Source of the DNA: an uncultured Fibrobacter sp.
Lineage (GTDB): Bacteria > Fibrobacterota > Fibrobacteria > Fibrobacterales > Fibrobacteraceae
Direction: 5' to 3'
Length of the DNA: 63,963 nt
Assembly: GCA_900313675.1 (NCBI GenBank)
Contig: OMSO01000006.1
Coordinates: forward strand, 1 to 63,963
Shown: one piece after another, positions 34,658 through 42,971 of the stretch
Layout: the number at the start of each line of letters is the position of its first letter
Numbering within the stretch: position 1 is the stretch's first letter
Program-made: the position numbers and the translations under genes
The notes under the pieces: generated by a model
The model's database searches: none
The model's input: only the letters and a program-made list of their open reading frames with translations
Told to the model about the DNA's origin: nothing

Positions 34658-35749
34658 ATGAGCTATGAGGTCGCTCGCGTTCGCGAGCTTTGGGGTATGA
34701 GTAACGGCAAACATGGTTTGTCGCGGCTCTCGCTTCTGTCTTATATCATCATATTTTTTGCCATTCCCGCTTTTGCTGCGCAGTCTTCTTACGACCTGCT
34801 GGAACGCGCCAACGCCCTTTACCGTAACGGAAAATTCAACCAGGCCATCATCCTATACCACAAGGCCGAAGAACGCGGTGCCGATCCCACGGCCACAAGT
34901 TTCAATATTGCCAACAGTTATTACCAGATGGAAAAATATCCCGAGGCGGCGGCAGCCTACCGCAAGGCGGTGGATTTTTCAGACGGGGCGTTTTCGCCTG
35001 CGCTGTTCAACATGGCCAGCGTCTATTTCCGTCTGAAGCAGTATCCCGAATGTATTGCCGCTTACCACAGGGCGTTGAAACTGGAGCCGAACAACATTTC
35101 GGGATGGCTCTACCTGGGGGAGGCCTACAGCAAGGTAGGCGACAAGGTGGGGGCGCTCCGTTCGGTAGAAAAGGCCTACCAGCTGGACCCTGACGACCTG
35201 AGCATCGTCTATCAGCTTTCGGAGGCGAACATCGCCATGGACGATTACGACCGGGCTGTAGAAATTGTCCGCAAGGGCTACACGGCACACCCCGAAGAGG
35301 TGGATTTTCTGGTCTATCTGGGGGATGTTTTCCGCATGAACAAACAGTATGAGCAGAGTGCGGGTCATTACCGCGAGGCCTTGGGCGTGCGCCCTGACGA
35401 CGTGAATGTCATGTACAAGCTGGCCGATGTCTTGGCCGAAGATAACAAGCCCTTTGTGGCCATGGACATTCTGAACAACATCCTGCAAATCAAGCCGGAC
35501 TTTTCCGATGCCGCCATTTTCCTCGGGAACCTGGCCTACGACACCAAGTTCCTGGACCGTGCTGAATATGCCTACGAACTGGCGGCCAAAAAAGGAAACG
35601 CCGAAGCCATTTATGGTCTCAAGAACATGGCCTACGATGCCATGGCAAAAAAGCGTACCGATGAGGCCCGCCGTTTATTGCTGTTGGCGCAAAAATACTA
35701 TCCGGGTGACCAGTCTTTAAAGGCGGACTTGCTGGAACTGGAACAGTAG
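34658..35749 (+). CDS. TPR-repeat protein of the TonB2-type cluster
   Basis: 363 residues from 34658; an alternative ATG at 34697 begins closer to the signal sequence (LLSYIIIFFAIPAFAAQ, about residues 27-43). The first 14 codons are made by a heptad/hairpin repeat tract (TATGAGGTCG, CTCGCGTTCGCGAG, TTTGGGGTATGAG). The mature protein is at least seven tetratricopeptide repeats (ANALYRNGKFNQAIILYHKA, ANSYYQMEKYPEAAAAYRKA, GEAYSKVGDKVGALRSVEKA and so on). Vibrio TonB2 clusters also end with a TPR gene. Exported, probably periplasmic, assembling or tuning the Ton complex. Four bases after tonB. Confidence 0.83.
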   Translation: MSYEVARVRELWGMSNGKHGLSRLSLLSYIIIFFAIPAFAAQSSYDLLERANALYRNGKFNQAIILYHKAEERGADPTATSFNIANSYYQMEKYPEAAAAYRKAVDFSDGAFSPALFNMASVYFRLKQYPECIAAYHRALKLEPNNISGWLYLGEAYSKVGDKVGALRSVEKAYQLDPDDLSIVYQLSEANIAMDDYDRAVEIVRKGYTAHPEEVDFLVYLGDVFRMNKQYEQSAGHYREALGVRPDDVNVMYKLADVLAEDNKPFVAMDILNNILQIKPDFSDAAIFLGNLAYDTKFLDRAEYAYELAAKKGNAEAIYGLKNMAYDAMAKKRTDEARRLLLLAQKYYPGDQSLKADLLELEQ

Positions 35750-35768
35750 TTCGCCGGTTTTACAAGAG

Positions 35769-37451
35769 CTACACCGCCGAAAGCAGCAGTATGGCCAGCA
35801 CCTGTCCGCTTAAAATTCGGAGCAGCATGGTCAAAGGATAGACAGAGGCATACCCGATGTTCACCGCCTCGCTGTCCGCCTGGCTGTTGGCAAAGGCCAG
35901 GGCCGGAGGGTCCGTGGTGGCGCCTGCCAGCACGCCGCAGAGCGAAAGGTAGTTCACCTTGAAGACCAGGTGCCCCACCGCAGCCATGATGGCGAGCGGG
36001 ACAAAGGTGATGATAGCCGCAAGCCCCATGTAGTAGAGCCCGTCGCCGTTCAGGAGCACTTCGAAGAATTTGATGCCTGCGTTCAGGCCCACGCAGCTCA
36101 GGAAAAGCGTAAGGCCGAACTCGCGGAGCATCAGGTTTGCGCTGTTGGCCATGAAAAAGTTCAGGGGCCCGATCTTGCGCTTGCGGCTTAGGAGGATGGC
36201 CACAATCAGCGGGCCGCCGGCAAGCCCCAGCTTTAGCGGGGTAGGCATCCCGGGAATGGCGAAGGGAATGCTTCCTACGATGACTCCCAGGAAGATTCCC
36301 AAGAACGCGGGCAGGATTTCGGGATGGTCCAGGGCGGTGAGGGAGTTGCCCAGTTTTTTCGCGACGATGTCGAGTCCAGAGGCGGGGCCTACGATTTTCA
36401 GCTTGTCGGCAAACTTGATGCGCAAATCCAGTCGGCCCGTAAACTTGAACCCGCTCCGGGTCACGCGACTTACGGTCACGCCAAAGCGTTCCGCCAGAGC
36501 CAAGGAGCCGATGGTGCGGCCCAGTATTTTCTTGTTGGTCACGAGTACGGTCCTCACCTGGATGGGTTCCGTATTCTTGGCGGGAATGGCGGTGATGGGC
36601 GTGTCCAGGCGCTTGCCGATAATCTTTTCCATGGCGGCTACGGCCTCGGGCATGCCTACGATGTGCACCTTGTCGCCTTTTTCGATGACGGTCTTTCCGT
36701 TGGGGGTAAAGATGTTTTCGCCCCTCAAGAGGCGGGTCACCACCACACCGCTAGAAATCAGGTCGGGAATTTCTTTCAGCATGATTCCGTACAGGTTCTG
36801 GTTATCTACCGTAAGGCTGCAGGATTCGATTTCCTTGCTGGTGGCGGCGATTTCGTCGGCATAGTCGGTTGCCGCCTTGGCGGGGTCCTGCCGGAACACG
36901 AGCCGCACGAGCAGCATCACGAGAATAATCCCGATGACGCCGAAGGGGTAGGCCACTGCATACCCGATTCCTGTCAGGGAAGTATCTACGCCGGCGGCGG
37001 CAAATGCGGAATTGGCGGCTCCCAACGAGGGCGTGTTGGTCACGGCACCGCAGAGCATGCCGATAAGTACGGGCACGTTGTCGTGCATGCTGGTAAAGAA
37101 GTAAAGGCAGAGGGTCACGATAACGCCCAGCAGCACAATCCCCACAGAAAGAATGTTCAGCACCAGCCCGTGCCTACGTATGGAATCTATGAATCCGGGA
37201 CCCACCTGCATGCCGATGGTATAGACGAACAGGATAAGGCCGAATTCCTGGATGAAGTGGAGCACGTCTCCTTCGACGCGGAGTCCCAAGTGCCCAAGCA
37301 ATATTCCCACGAAAAGGGCTCCTGCACCGCCAAGGCTAATCCCCTTGACCTTGATTTTTCCGACCATGAGGCCGAGTGCCGCCGTGAGGGCAATCGCCAC
37401 AACTTGTTGCCCTACCGAGGGCTGGGTGAATAGATTGATAAGCCAGGTCAT
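35769..37451 (-). CDS. Aspartate:alanine exchanger (AAE/YidE) family transporter
   Basis: 560 residues; start ATG at 37451 (MTWLINLFTQP). Upstream in-frame codons are read-through of heptad repeats (HTSHSTFHTS) and are excluded. Layout: five or six membrane segments (about 15-165, with GKIKVKGISLGGAGALFVG and LCGAVTNTPSLGAANSA), two RCK/TrkA-C type domains in the middle (about 200-365, NGKTVIEKGDKVHIVGMPEA and FADKLKIVGPASGLDIVAK), then a second membrane half (GGPLIVAILLSRKR, AGATTDPPALAFANSQ). The duplicated G(A/T)xTxxPxLxxAN motif is the family signature. The substrate is unknown; relatives exchange aspartate/alanine or export anions. Confidence 0.85.
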   Translation of the reverse strand: MTWLINLFTQPSVGQQVVAIALTAALGLMVGKIKVKGISLGGAGALFVGILLGHLGLRVEGDVLHFIQEFGLILFVYTIGMQVGPGFIDSIRRHGLVLNILSVGIVLLGVIVTLCLYFFTSMHDNVPVLIGMLCGAVTNTPSLGAANSAFAAAGVDTSLTGIGYAVAYPFGVIGIILVMLLVRLVFRQDPAKAATDYADEIAATSKEIESCSLTVDNQNLYGIMLKEIPDLISSGVVVTRLLRGENIFTPNGKTVIEKGDKVHIVGMPEAVAAMEKIIGKRLDTPITAIPAKNTEPIQVRTVLVTNKKILGRTIGSLALAERFGVTVSRVTRSGFKFTGRLDLRIKFADKLKIVGPASGLDIVAKKLGNSLTALDHPEILPAFLGIFLGVIVGSIPFAIPGMPTPLKLGLAGGPLIVAILLSRKRKIGPLNFFMANSANLMLREFGLTLFLSCVGLNAGIKFFEVLLNGDGLYYMGLAAIITFVPLAIMAAVGHLVFKVNYLSLCGVLAGATTDPPALAFANSQADSEAVNIGYASVYPLTMLLRILSGQVLAILLLSAV

Positions 37452-37576
37452 AGTTAGGGAATAGGGGTTAGGATCTAGGGGTATGAGGGCGGCACTTCGT
37501 GCCTGTGAGGAGTGAGCTCGGTCGCCAAAGGCTCCCTTTGAGGTGTGAAATGTGGAATGTGAAGTGTGTGATGAAG
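37452..37576 (-). repeat. Heptad-repeat tract upstream of the transporter gene
   Basis: TAGGGAA, TAGGGGT, TAGGATC, TAGGGGT units, then TGAGCTCGGTCGCC...CCCTTTGAGG and GAAATGT, GGAATGT, GAAGTGT units, all spaced by 7 nt on the plus strand. The GAG..CGG..hairpin..CTTTGAGG part resembles the elements at 24725 and 34666. Confidence 0.75.
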
Positions 37577-37642
37577 GATGGTGAGGTTCGAGGCTAGGAG
37601 CCCCAGTCAAAAATAACAACTAACTCCACCGGAGGGGTGTAG

Positions 37643-38209
37643 CTATTTCTTGATGCAGCGGACAGAGGCGAAAATGTTCTTGTTGAAGTGCTCGTAGGCG
37701 ATTCCGGAGTCGGTAATGCGGACAAGGTAAGCCCTGGAATCGTCGTAGCTGTCGCTTGTCCAGAAGCTGGCGCTTACGCCCTTGTCGGCGAAGTTTCCGT
37801 CGTAGTACTTGAATCCGGCGAAGAGGGCGTTAAAACCGTTGGCGTTTTTGAGTGCGGTGGGTTCGCTTGTGCCGAAGGCCGCCTTGAAGTCTTCTACGGT
37901 GGGGAGTGCCCAACCTGTGGGGCATACGTTACCCGTTGCGGAGGCGAAGGTGTACAGGCGTCCGTCCGTATTGCAGTTGTCGTGGTTGTTGGCGTAGCAC
38001 ACGCTTGAATCCGGAGTGAACACGTCCAGGTTTTCGGCCATCCAGGTCTTTCCGCCCAGCGTTACGGTCTTGTAGGTCTTCTCGGGGCAGGCTAGGGTGT
38101 GGCCGGCCTCGTTGTAGGCGCAGTCCCGGTTGTCGTTGCAGGCGGTAAAGACAACGGCGGTGAATGCGACGAGGGCTGTGGTGGCCAGTGTTTTAAGAAC
38201 CGATTTCAT
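37643..38209 (-). CDS. Short FISUMP-domain lipoprotein
   Basis: 188 residues, the minimal FISUMP protein of the window. AAGGAG precedes the ATG by 6 bases. The signal ends in AVVFTACNDN (lipobox). There is one short Cys segment (CAYNEAGHTLACPEK), then FISUMP: YKTVTLGGKTWMAENLDV, CNTDGRLYTFASATG, NVCPTGWALPTVEDFKAAF, SASFWTSDSY and ASVRCIKK. It is divergent from the LysR gene at 38415 across 205 bp, so that regulator is a candidate controller. Function unknown. Confidence 0.85.
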   Translation of the reverse strand: MKSVLKTLATTALVAFTAVVFTACNDNRDCAYNEAGHTLACPEKTYKTVTLGGKTWMAENLDVFTPDSSVCYANNHDNCNTDGRLYTFASATGNVCPTGWALPTVEDFKAAFGTSEPTALKNANGFNALFAGFKYYDGNFADKGVSASFWTSDSYDDSRAYLVRITDSGIAYEHFNKNIFASVRCIKK

Positions 38210-38414
38210 GAGAACTCCTTTGAAGGTGCCTTAGGGCTTTTTTGTTTACGGTGACAAAGATAAAACATGATTTTGATATTGACTAATAAATAATTTTTTC
38301 GTTTTTAATCACTTTTTTTGATGATTTTTCCAAAAAACCTTATTTTGCCCTTCTGTATCCTGATTTTATTGTTTATATTTGTGTTATAAAAATTTTTGAT
38401 GAATTGGAGTTTTT
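38210..38414. promoter_or_regulatory. Divergent intergenic region between FISUMP lipoprotein and LysR genes
   Basis: AT-rich. TATATTTG at 38374-38381 fits both a -10 element and the TAnnTTTG form of Bacteroidota promoters; GGAG precedes the LysR ATG. No LysR T-N11-A box is assigned with confidence. Confidence 0.35.
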
Positions 38415-39299
38415 ATGGAACTGACCCATATCAAGTACTTTCTGGAAGTGGCCCGAACCGAACACGTGACCCAGAGCGCTAAGAACCTCTGCATTGTGCA
38501 GCCTGCGCTGACTCATGCCATTCACAAACTAGAAGACGAACTGGGTGTCAAGCTTTTCAAGTCCAGCGGCCGTAACATCAAGCTTACCGAAGCGGGAGAC
38601 TACTTCTACAAAAAGGTGAAGCCCCTCTACGAAGACATCGAGGCCCTGCCCGCCCGCCTTCGGGCCAAGTCCGACAAGCAGGCCATTACCGTGAGCCTCA
38701 AGGTCCTGGCGGCTTCTTCCTTTGTGACCAATGCGGTTATCCAGTACAAGAAAGACGCTCCGGCGCTCCGTTTTTATCTGGTGCAGAAAGAGGAATCGTC
38801 CCTGTACGACATTTCCATCCAGACTTTCGCCAATTACCGCCCCCAGGAAAATCCCGACGAAGAGGTTTTTGTCTGTTCCGAGAACATCTACCTCGCCGTT
38901 CCCAATACGGCGGAATACAAGAAGCGCGACAGTATCTCGCTGCATGAACTGGGCGACACCAACTTTATAGGTCTCTACGGCTCCAAGCAGCTCCACACCA
39001 TCTGTGAAGATTACTGCAACCGCATTGGTTTCCAGGCCCACCTGATTTTCGAGAGCGACAACGCCCTTATGGTCAAGGACGCCATCGCAGGCGGCCTGGG
39101 CGTGGGATTCTGGCCCGAGTTCTCTTGGGGTAAGGTGGACAACCGCAGAATCAAGCTCTTGAAGATTACCGATATCGAATTCAAGCGCGATATTGTGGTG
39201 ACACTCCTCCGCGGTAAGCAGGACAACTCCCACATCGAAGGATTCTACAAGTTCCTGGTCACCCAGCTGAGGCGTTCCGCCGGCCGCAAGAAAGAATGA
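38415..39299 (+). CDS. LysR family transcriptional regulator
   Basis: 294 residues. The N-terminal winged helix-turn-helix (about 1-60) has the family signature: LTHIKYFLEVARTEHVTQSA, NLCIVQPALTHAIHKLEDEL and GVKLFKSSGRNIKLTEAG. The rest is a periplasmic-binding-protein-like effector domain (LGDTNFIGLYGSK, VKDAIAGGLGVGFWPEF). The effector is unknown. GGAG lies upstream of the ATG. Divergent from the FISUMP lipoprotein at 37643, which is its best candidate target, besides its own promoter. A terminator-like hairpin follows. Confidence 0.88.
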   Translation: MELTHIKYFLEVARTEHVTQSAKNLCIVQPALTHAIHKLEDELGVKLFKSSGRNIKLTEAGDYFYKKVKPLYEDIEALPARLRAKSDKQAITVSLKVLAASSFVTNAVIQYKKDAPALRFYLVQKEESSLYDISIQTFANYRPQENPDEEVFVCSENIYLAVPNTAEYKKRDSISLHELGDTNFIGLYGSKQLHTICEDYCNRIGFQAHLIFESDNALMVKDAIAGGLGVGFWPEFSWGKVDNRRIKLLKITDIEFKRDIVVTLLRGKQDNSHIEGFYKFLVTQLRRSAGRKKE

Positions 39300-39343
39300 C
39301 CTTTTAAGGAGCAGCTTGCCGGTGGACAATGGCAGAAAGAGGT

Positions 39344-39374
39344 GTCTCCTACAGTAGTAGGGGACTTCCTTTTA
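39344..39374 (+). terminator. Probable terminator after the LysR gene
   Basis: GTCTCCTAC-AGTA-GTAGGGGAC forms a 9-bp stem (one G-U pair), followed by TTCCTTTTA. Confidence 0.6.
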
Positions 39375-39469
39375 TGAAACGGTCTGTTTCATATACGAGA
39401 AAATTTTGTAAAATAATGCAAAATAATTGTGAAATTTGAACAAAAACAAACATTTTGTTGCATAGGCTA

Positions 39470-39498
39470 TTGACTTTTGGGGAAAATAGTCGTATATT
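39470..39498 (+). promoter_or_regulatory. Sigma70-type promoter, probably giving a leaderless mRNA
   Basis: TTGACT (39470-39475), a 17-nt spacer and TATATT (39493-39498). The -10 ends 8 bases before the ATG at 39507, so the first transcribed base should be at or next to the start codon. The spacer contains TTTGGGG, as does the promoter region of the other TIGR02147 gene. Confidence 0.7.
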
Positions 39499-39506
39499 TA
39501 TTTACG

Positions 39507-40337
39507 ATGAAACCGATAATCGAATATTCCGATTTCCGCCAGTACATGCTGGACTACTACGAGGAGCGCAAGCGCCGTTCCGTTTTTTCATGGCGCGAAT
39601 TCTCCAAGATAGCGGGATTCTCCTCGTCTTCTTACATAAAGGTAGTCTGCGACGGCAAGAGCAAGCTCTCCCGTATCGGCGTGGAACGCACGGGAGCCGC
39701 CATGGGTCTCGTGGGTTTCGAGATGGAATATTTCCGCGCCATGGTGGTATTCGGTCAGGCCGCCACCGAAGAAAAAAAGAAGGCCGCCTACGAAAACATG
39801 CTCGCCATTGCCAAGGTCCACAAGGTCCGCGTGCTAGAAGGCGACCTGTTCGAGTTTTACGATTCCTGGCAGAACCCCGTTGTACGTGAACTTGCGCCCC
39901 TGATGCCGGGCGCCACTCCGGGCGAAATCGCCAAGAAATGCTACCCCGAAATTTCGGCGGCAGAAGTCCAGCAAAGTCTGAACTTCCTCACCAAAGCGGG
40001 TCTCCTGAAGAAGGCAGGGGACAGCGCTTTCGTGCAAGCAGAAACATCCATCACAGGAACGCCAGACGCCACGCGGCTTGCACTCAGGGGAATGCACCGC
40101 CAGATGTCCAAGCTTGCCACCCCTGCGTTGGATTTGCCTGTTGAACAGCGCAACTTCAGCGGAGTAACCATGGGAGTGTCCCGCGAAAGTTACGAACGCA
40201 TCGTGAAGGTGCTGGACGAATGCCGCCGCCAAATTATCGCCATCGCCGCTGACGACAAAAACATCGACCAGGTGTACCGCCTGAACCTCCAGCTCTTCCC
40301 CTTGACCAAAAACGTGAAGGAGTGCGAAAATGAATAA
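39507..40337 (+). CDS. TIGR02147 family putative regulator (DUF4423), second copy
   Basis: 276 residues, clearly homologous over the full length to the protein at 9080: YSDFRQYMLDYYEERKRR, SWREFSKIAGFSSSSYIKVV, EGDLFEFYDSWQNPVVREL and the final DQVYRLNLQLFPLTKN. The start at 39507 follows a near-consensus promoter by 8 bases and has no ribosome-binding site. It overlaps the next gene, again a lipoprotein, by 8 bp. The repetition of regulator plus overlapping lipoprotein suggests the protein controls, or is controlled with, cell-surface lipoproteins. DNA target unknown. Confidence 0.87.
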   Translation: MKPIIEYSDFRQYMLDYYEERKRRSVFSWREFSKIAGFSSSSYIKVVCDGKSKLSRIGVERTGAAMGLVGFEMEYFRAMVVFGQAATEEKKKAAYENMLAIAKVHKVRVLEGDLFEFYDSWQNPVVRELAPLMPGATPGEIAKKCYPEISAAEVQQSLNFLTKAGLLKKAGDSAFVQAETSITGTPDATRLALRGMHRQMSKLATPALDLPVEQRNFSGVTMGVSRESYERIVKVLDECRRQIIAIAADDKNIDQVYRLNLQLFPLTKNVKECENE

Positions 40338-41181
40338 GCCATTCCTCTTGTATTTATTCGCGCTATTTTTCCTTGTGGCCTTCTTGGGCACAGGATGCGC
40401 CGATTCCACGAGCGGTCTTGCCGGTACCGCCGAAGAAACTAATGAAATGGCCGAAGGTCAAGGGTCGGTATCCTCCGCTTCCGAAAATCCGTCCTCTAGT
40501 TCCGAAAGCCCCAACAAGGCGGAACTTTCTTCCAGTTCCCTGATGGTTTCTCCCGGCGTGGAAAGTTCCAGTAACACTGTAGAGCAGAGCTCCTCCGGTG
40601 CAGAAAGCGATTCCAAGCCCGGGCAGAGTGCATCCACTCCCGTTTCGGGCAGAGACCCCAACAGCTTTATCGCCCAATACGGAATCCCGGACCTCCATTA
40701 CGACAATTCTGTCCTCGCGGCAACGGTTGTCCGGAACAAGACCGATACGGCTCCTTCAACCAGCGAAGGCGACAACAACAGTTCCTCGTTGGACTTCGAT
40801 AAGCCCGGAATCTACAAGCTTCCCGACGAGAAAATAGAAGGGATGAAAACAATCCAGAACAAAATCGAAGAACTCAAGGCCGGTGGAACCTGCAGCGCCG
40901 ACGGTGCTGAAGATTACAGCGCCTATGTACTGGTGGTCGCAGGCGACGGAAGGCCAAATGTCTTGACTGCGGTCAGTGCAAACTCCATGACGGTCACCAT
41001 CGTAGAAATGGAAGGCTGCAGCTATTCGACAGAAGAAAAACTCTATGCATTCCTGTTTGTTTACTGCAGTAATGTAAACCTTGAAGCCGAAATCGTCAAG
41101 GAAACGAAGACAATAGAAAAACCGGCAGGCAAATGCATCGATTTAGACTTTAGTACGGGATGGGCAAGTAGACAGTACTAA
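40330..41181 (+). CDS. Ser-rich lipoprotein coupled to the TIGR02147 gene
   Basis: 283 residues; overlaps the regulator gene by 8 bp. The signal ends in VAFLGTGCADS (lipobox). Residues 35-110 are a low-complexity Ser/Glu/Asn linker (SSSSESPNKAELSSSSL), typical of surface-exposed Fibrobacter lipoproteins. The C-terminal 150 residues are globular with four Cys (CSADGAEDYSAYVLVVAGDG, EGCSYSTEEKLYAFLFVYC) and no recognised domain. It leads a run of four lipoprotein genes in the same direction with gaps of 15-26 bp. Function unknown. Confidence 0.75.
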   Translation: MNKPFLLYLFALFFLVAFLGTGCADSTSGLAGTAEETNEMAEGQGSVSSASENPSSSSESPNKAELSSSSLMVSPGVESSSNTVEQSSSGAESDSKPGQSASTPVSGRDPNSFIAQYGIPDLHYDNSVLAATVVRNKTDTAPSTSEGDNNSSSLDFDKPGIYKLPDEKIEGMKTIQNKIEELKAGGTCSADGAEDYSAYVLVVAGDGRPNVLTAVSANSMTVTIVEMEGCSYSTEEKLYAFLFVYCSNVNLEAEIVKETKTIEKPAGKCIDLDFSTGWASRQY

Positions 41182-41196
41182 AAAAGGAGCAACGAT

Positions 41197-42063
41197 ATGA
41201 AACTGAAATTCCCGAAATTTAGTTGTGGACTTGCCGCGGCGGAACTCGCCTTTGCGCTTGTCGCCTGCGACGACAGTAGCAGCGCCACCGTGCCGTATTC
41301 CGAAGAAATTTCGTCCGCTTCCGAGGCAGAGGGCGTCAACAACCATAACGGCAAGGGCAATGGCGGCCTAGACATCGAAAGTTCTGCAGACGCAGAAAGC
41401 TCCGGATCTGGAGACGGGTATTCCTCGGCGAATCAAGACGGAAGCTCCAGTTCCGCAATCGACTACCCCACTTGCGACGCCCTGATTCCCGAATGCGGCT
41501 ACACCGAACAGGATCTTTGCGACATGGGAATCCAGACCTATTGCGAAGATTTCGGCAACTGTTACGACGATAACGGCAACGACGTCAACTGTGTCGACCT
41601 GCCCCGCTCATCGTCGAGCACAGAAAAATGCAGCCATATTTCTGACCGTAAGGAAATCTACGGGGACAACGTAAGCTTTACGCCCTGCATGGATGGTACA
41701 AGGGCACTGGACTGTAAAAACTACCAGGATTATACCTGCATAGGCGGGGAATGGCATATTGCATTAGTTATCCTGGGCGGGGATTGCCTTGCCGAAGGTA
41801 GCATCGTGAGAGTCGCTGTTGACGACGAAGAGGATTACTCCAGCTTTGTGTACGTCCCATATCAATGCAAAGACGGTAAATGGAGCGAATATAGCGAAGA
41901 CGAAGGAATCAAGGAAGATTGCCGGCTTAACGCCATTGTGGGGACTTCCTGTGACGAAGAAAAGCTGAGAGGGGAATTGCTAGCGATAGACGGTTGCCAC
42001 TTCATGTGCCTTGACGGGAAATATGAATACTTGCCGCCACCGCGTACCACCGCCGGCAATTGA
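41197..42063 (+). CDS. Cys-rich lipoprotein, tandem paralogue 1
   Basis: 288 residues. AAAAAGGAGCAACGAT precedes the ATG and is repeated, with the first 30 coding bases, before the next gene. The signal ends in FALVACDDSS (lipobox). After a Ser/Asn-rich linker come paired-Cys segments (CDALIPECGYTEQDLCDMG, CLAEGSIVRVAVDDEEDYS, YQCKDGKWSEYSED, FMCLDGKYEYLPP). The short C.DG.W/Y units resemble those of the 12.6-20.3 kb array in a looser form. Probably surface displayed; function unknown. Confidence 0.75.
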   Translation: MKLKFPKFSCGLAAAELAFALVACDDSSSATVPYSEEISSASEAEGVNNHNGKGNGGLDIESSADAESSGSGDGYSSANQDGSSSSAIDYPTCDALIPECGYTEQDLCDMGIQTYCEDFGNCYDDNGNDVNCVDLPRSSSSTEKCSHISDRKEIYGDNVSFTPCMDGTRALDCKNYQDYTCIGGEWHIALVILGGDCLAEGSIVRVAVDDEEDYSSFVYVPYQCKDGKWSEYSEDEGIKEDCRLNAIVGTSCDEEKLRGELLAIDGCHFMCLDGKYEYLPPPRTTAGN

Positions 42064-42089
42064 GTTTGGGATAAAAAAGGAGCAACGAT

Positions 42090-42956
42090 ATGAAACAGAA
42101 ATTCCCGAAATTTAGCTGCGGGCTTGCCGTGGCAGCGCTCACCTTTGCCCTTGCCGCCTGTGACGACAGTAGCAGCGGTCCTGCGGACGAGGAACTTCCC
42201 GTTCAGGAAAATCCAGAACTGTCCAGCGATTCCGGCATCCCGCAATCGTCGGCACAACCCCTATCGTCTGGGACGGAGCTTTCGTCCAACAGCGGGAGCG
42301 GTCCCGTCAACAACTGTACGGACAACGAACAGGGACTTGTCACCAATTGCGTCGATCCGCAAAGTTCCGCATCCGTTGAAGAAAGTTCCTCTTCTGTTGC
42401 GGAATCCAGTTCCGGCGGGCAGGCGGAAACATGCCGCCACATCACCGACGAGCAGGACCCTGCAAAAAAATGGCTGTGCGAAGAAGCGGAATACACCATC
42501 GCACAGGACTGCGCAAAGGAACTTATCTACATGTGCATCGAAAATCGCTGGATCCCAGTAAACGACTGCAATCCCGACAAGGCCATGTGCGGTTTCGACA
42601 ACTACAAGATGTGCATTGAGACCGGCATCAAGCAGTTCTGCCTCGATACCGCCTGGGTTGACGAGCCCTGCGACCCGGAGGTACACGGCTACACGAGGTT
42701 TCTCTACAAGTACACCAACCCCGAAGACCCTAGGAACGACTCCTTTTCCGAAAGCCGGTACTTCTGCGAAAACGGGAAATGGACAGAAGAAAAGCTTGTC
42801 CATGGAGCCTGCGACGCGGGAATGGATTGCAGCGACAACAAGACCGACGACACGGGAATATTGCCCGATAACGCCCCCTGCGAAAAAGATGGAGCAAAGA
42901 TGATCGTCGAAGGATATACCTTCCAGTGCATCAACAACGTTTGGACCAGACTTTAA
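42090..42956 (+). CDS. Cys-rich lipoprotein, tandem paralogue 2
   Basis: 288 residues. Its ribosome-binding region and first codons (MKQKFPKFSCGLAVAAL) are almost the same as in paralogue 1. Lipobox FALAACDDSS. A Ser-rich linker is followed by CRHITDEQDPAKKWLCEEAE, CAKELIYMCIENRWIPV, CGFDNYKMCIETGIKQFC and a final FQCINNVWTRL. The repeated C...W spacing suggests small disulfide-bonded units like those of its neighbours. No enzyme motif. The gap to the next paralogue is 15 bp. Confidence 0.75.
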   Translation: MKQKFPKFSCGLAVAALTFALAACDDSSSGPADEELPVQENPELSSDSGIPQSSAQPLSSGTELSSNSGSGPVNNCTDNEQGLVTNCVDPQSSASVEESSSSVAESSSGGQAETCRHITDEQDPAKKWLCEEAEYTIAQDCAKELIYMCIENRWIPVNDCNPDKAMCGFDNYKMCIETGIKQFCLDTAWVDEPCDPEVHGYTRFLYKYTNPEDPRNDSFSESRYFCENGKWTEEKLVHGACDAGMDCSDNKTDDTGILPDNAPCEKDGAKMIVEGYTFQCINNVWTRL

Positions 42957-42971
42957 AAAAGGAAACTCGCC

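Noticed and set aside
37452..37619. N-terminal extension of the AAE transporter
   Set aside because: The added residues are translations of heptad repeats and a Thr/His/Ser-rich string; the family start fits MTWLINLF at 37451.
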